Assembly: GCA_000697335.1 (NCBI GenBank)
Contig: JNEM01013475.1
Location: 1 to 17,869 of the forward strand
DNA length: 17,869 nt
Direction of reading: 5' to 3'
Origin: Conidiobolus incongruus B7586
Taxonomy: Eukaryota; Entomophthoromycota; Entomophthoromycetes; Entomophthorales; Conidiobolaceae
The notes beneath the pieces are model-generated. The model saw nothing but the letters and a program-made list of their open reading frames with translations, made no database searches and was not told the DNA's origin. This document shows positions 17,186 to 17,869 of this stretch, piece by piece; the stretch's first letter is position 1; each line of letters opens with the position of its first letter. The position numbers and the translations under genes were made by a program.

Positions 17186-17869
17186 TTAGTGTATAAAAAT
17201 AAAAACCTTTTAATAATTATTACCTAATATAAATATAATTAAATTTAATTATGAAATTTTAAATTAAAATATTATAATAAAAAAATAACTATAATTTAAT
17301 ATATAAATAATTTAAAAATATTTATTTTCTAATATATTTTATATATCAGTAATTTTTCAAAATTTATAATATATTTGAAAAATCAGAATTTAAAAATTTG
17401 TTACTTTTTAATTTTTATAATAATAAACTATTAAATATAGAAAAATTCCAATTATATTTAATTTATTATTTATTATTTATAATAAATATTATTTTATAAC
17501 TTAAATAATAAAAATTTGTTATGATTGAATAAAAATAGGTAATTTTGTTAAGAAACTAATTCTTTAAATTCTTATGTATATTTTTATATAATTTAATTAA
17601 TTATAAATTATATACTTAATTTATACTTTTATGACTAAATTAGTTATATAAATTAAATTAAATTATTTAATAAATAAGTTTTTTTTAATTCTTATTATTT
17701 TTAATCTTTTATAATATTTTTAAGATTAAAGCTATATTTTATTAATATTATTATATATTAATATTACCAAATATAAATTTTAATATATTAGTGATTTATT
17801 TTAATTTGAAGCTTAATTAAACTTTGTTTATATTTACATATTATATCTTATATTATCTTATTATATTTT
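17186..17869. other. AT-rich DNA, nothing recognised
   Basis: Extremely AT-rich to the window edge. No open frame, RNA gene or repeat of note. It does not match the missing 5' half of mariner copy C. Confidence 0.55.

Noticed and set aside
1-17869. CRISPR array, riboswitch or bacterial operon features
   Set aside because: The window is eukaryotic; no regularly spaced direct repeats or bacterial signals were seen.

Overview
The window looks like nuclear DNA from a very AT-rich fungus. Two intact genes carry a fungal-specific transcription-factor regulatory domain, and their introns are short (51-52 bp, GT...AG). A eukaryotic sliding clamp (PCNA) lies beside them. Long gene-free stretches hold decayed Tc1/mariner transposons. 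An early-diverging lineage such as the Entomophthorales would fit, but that placement is inference and nothing here proves it.

Layout. 1-2672: two copies of one mariner family (DD34D spacing); the first is cut by the window edge and the second is complete with both ends. 2673-4020: no confident gene. 4020-5620: a dead relative of the transcription-factor genes. 5621-9330: AT-rich DNA with a third mariner-type relic (near 8000-8330) and two unexplained GC-richer, exon-like islands (6413-6580 and 8524-8694). 9331-13112: two paralogous transcription-factor genes in tail-to-tail orientation, 109 bp apart. 13700-14485: a complete 261-residue PCNA-like gene on the minus strand. 15184-17022: a third copy of the first mariner family, broken off at a perfect 19-bp Tn5 mosaic end, followed directly by a different Tc1-type element (DD34E spacing). 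17023 to the end: AT-rich DNA with one orphan terminal-repeat-like piece.

The gene-bearing core is therefore 9.3-14.5 kb. The two regulators share an unusual four-cysteine N-terminal motif (CX2C-X11-CX2C) instead of a standard Zn2Cys6 cluster. The PCNA keeps the family fold and length but lacks Lys164 and most of the basic residues of the ring's inner face, so it may be a specialised or fast-evolving clamp. No functional link between PCNA and the regulators can be read from the sequence.

Two cautions. The Tn5 mosaic end at 15769-15787 is almost certainly a sequencing-library remnant, so sequence on either side may not be contiguous in the genome. The transposon copies also show strongly G:C-to-A:T biased decay that resembles repeat-induced mutation. 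I did not find a clearly new multi-gene system; the best leads are the divergent PCNA and the regulator pair with its third, broken copy.
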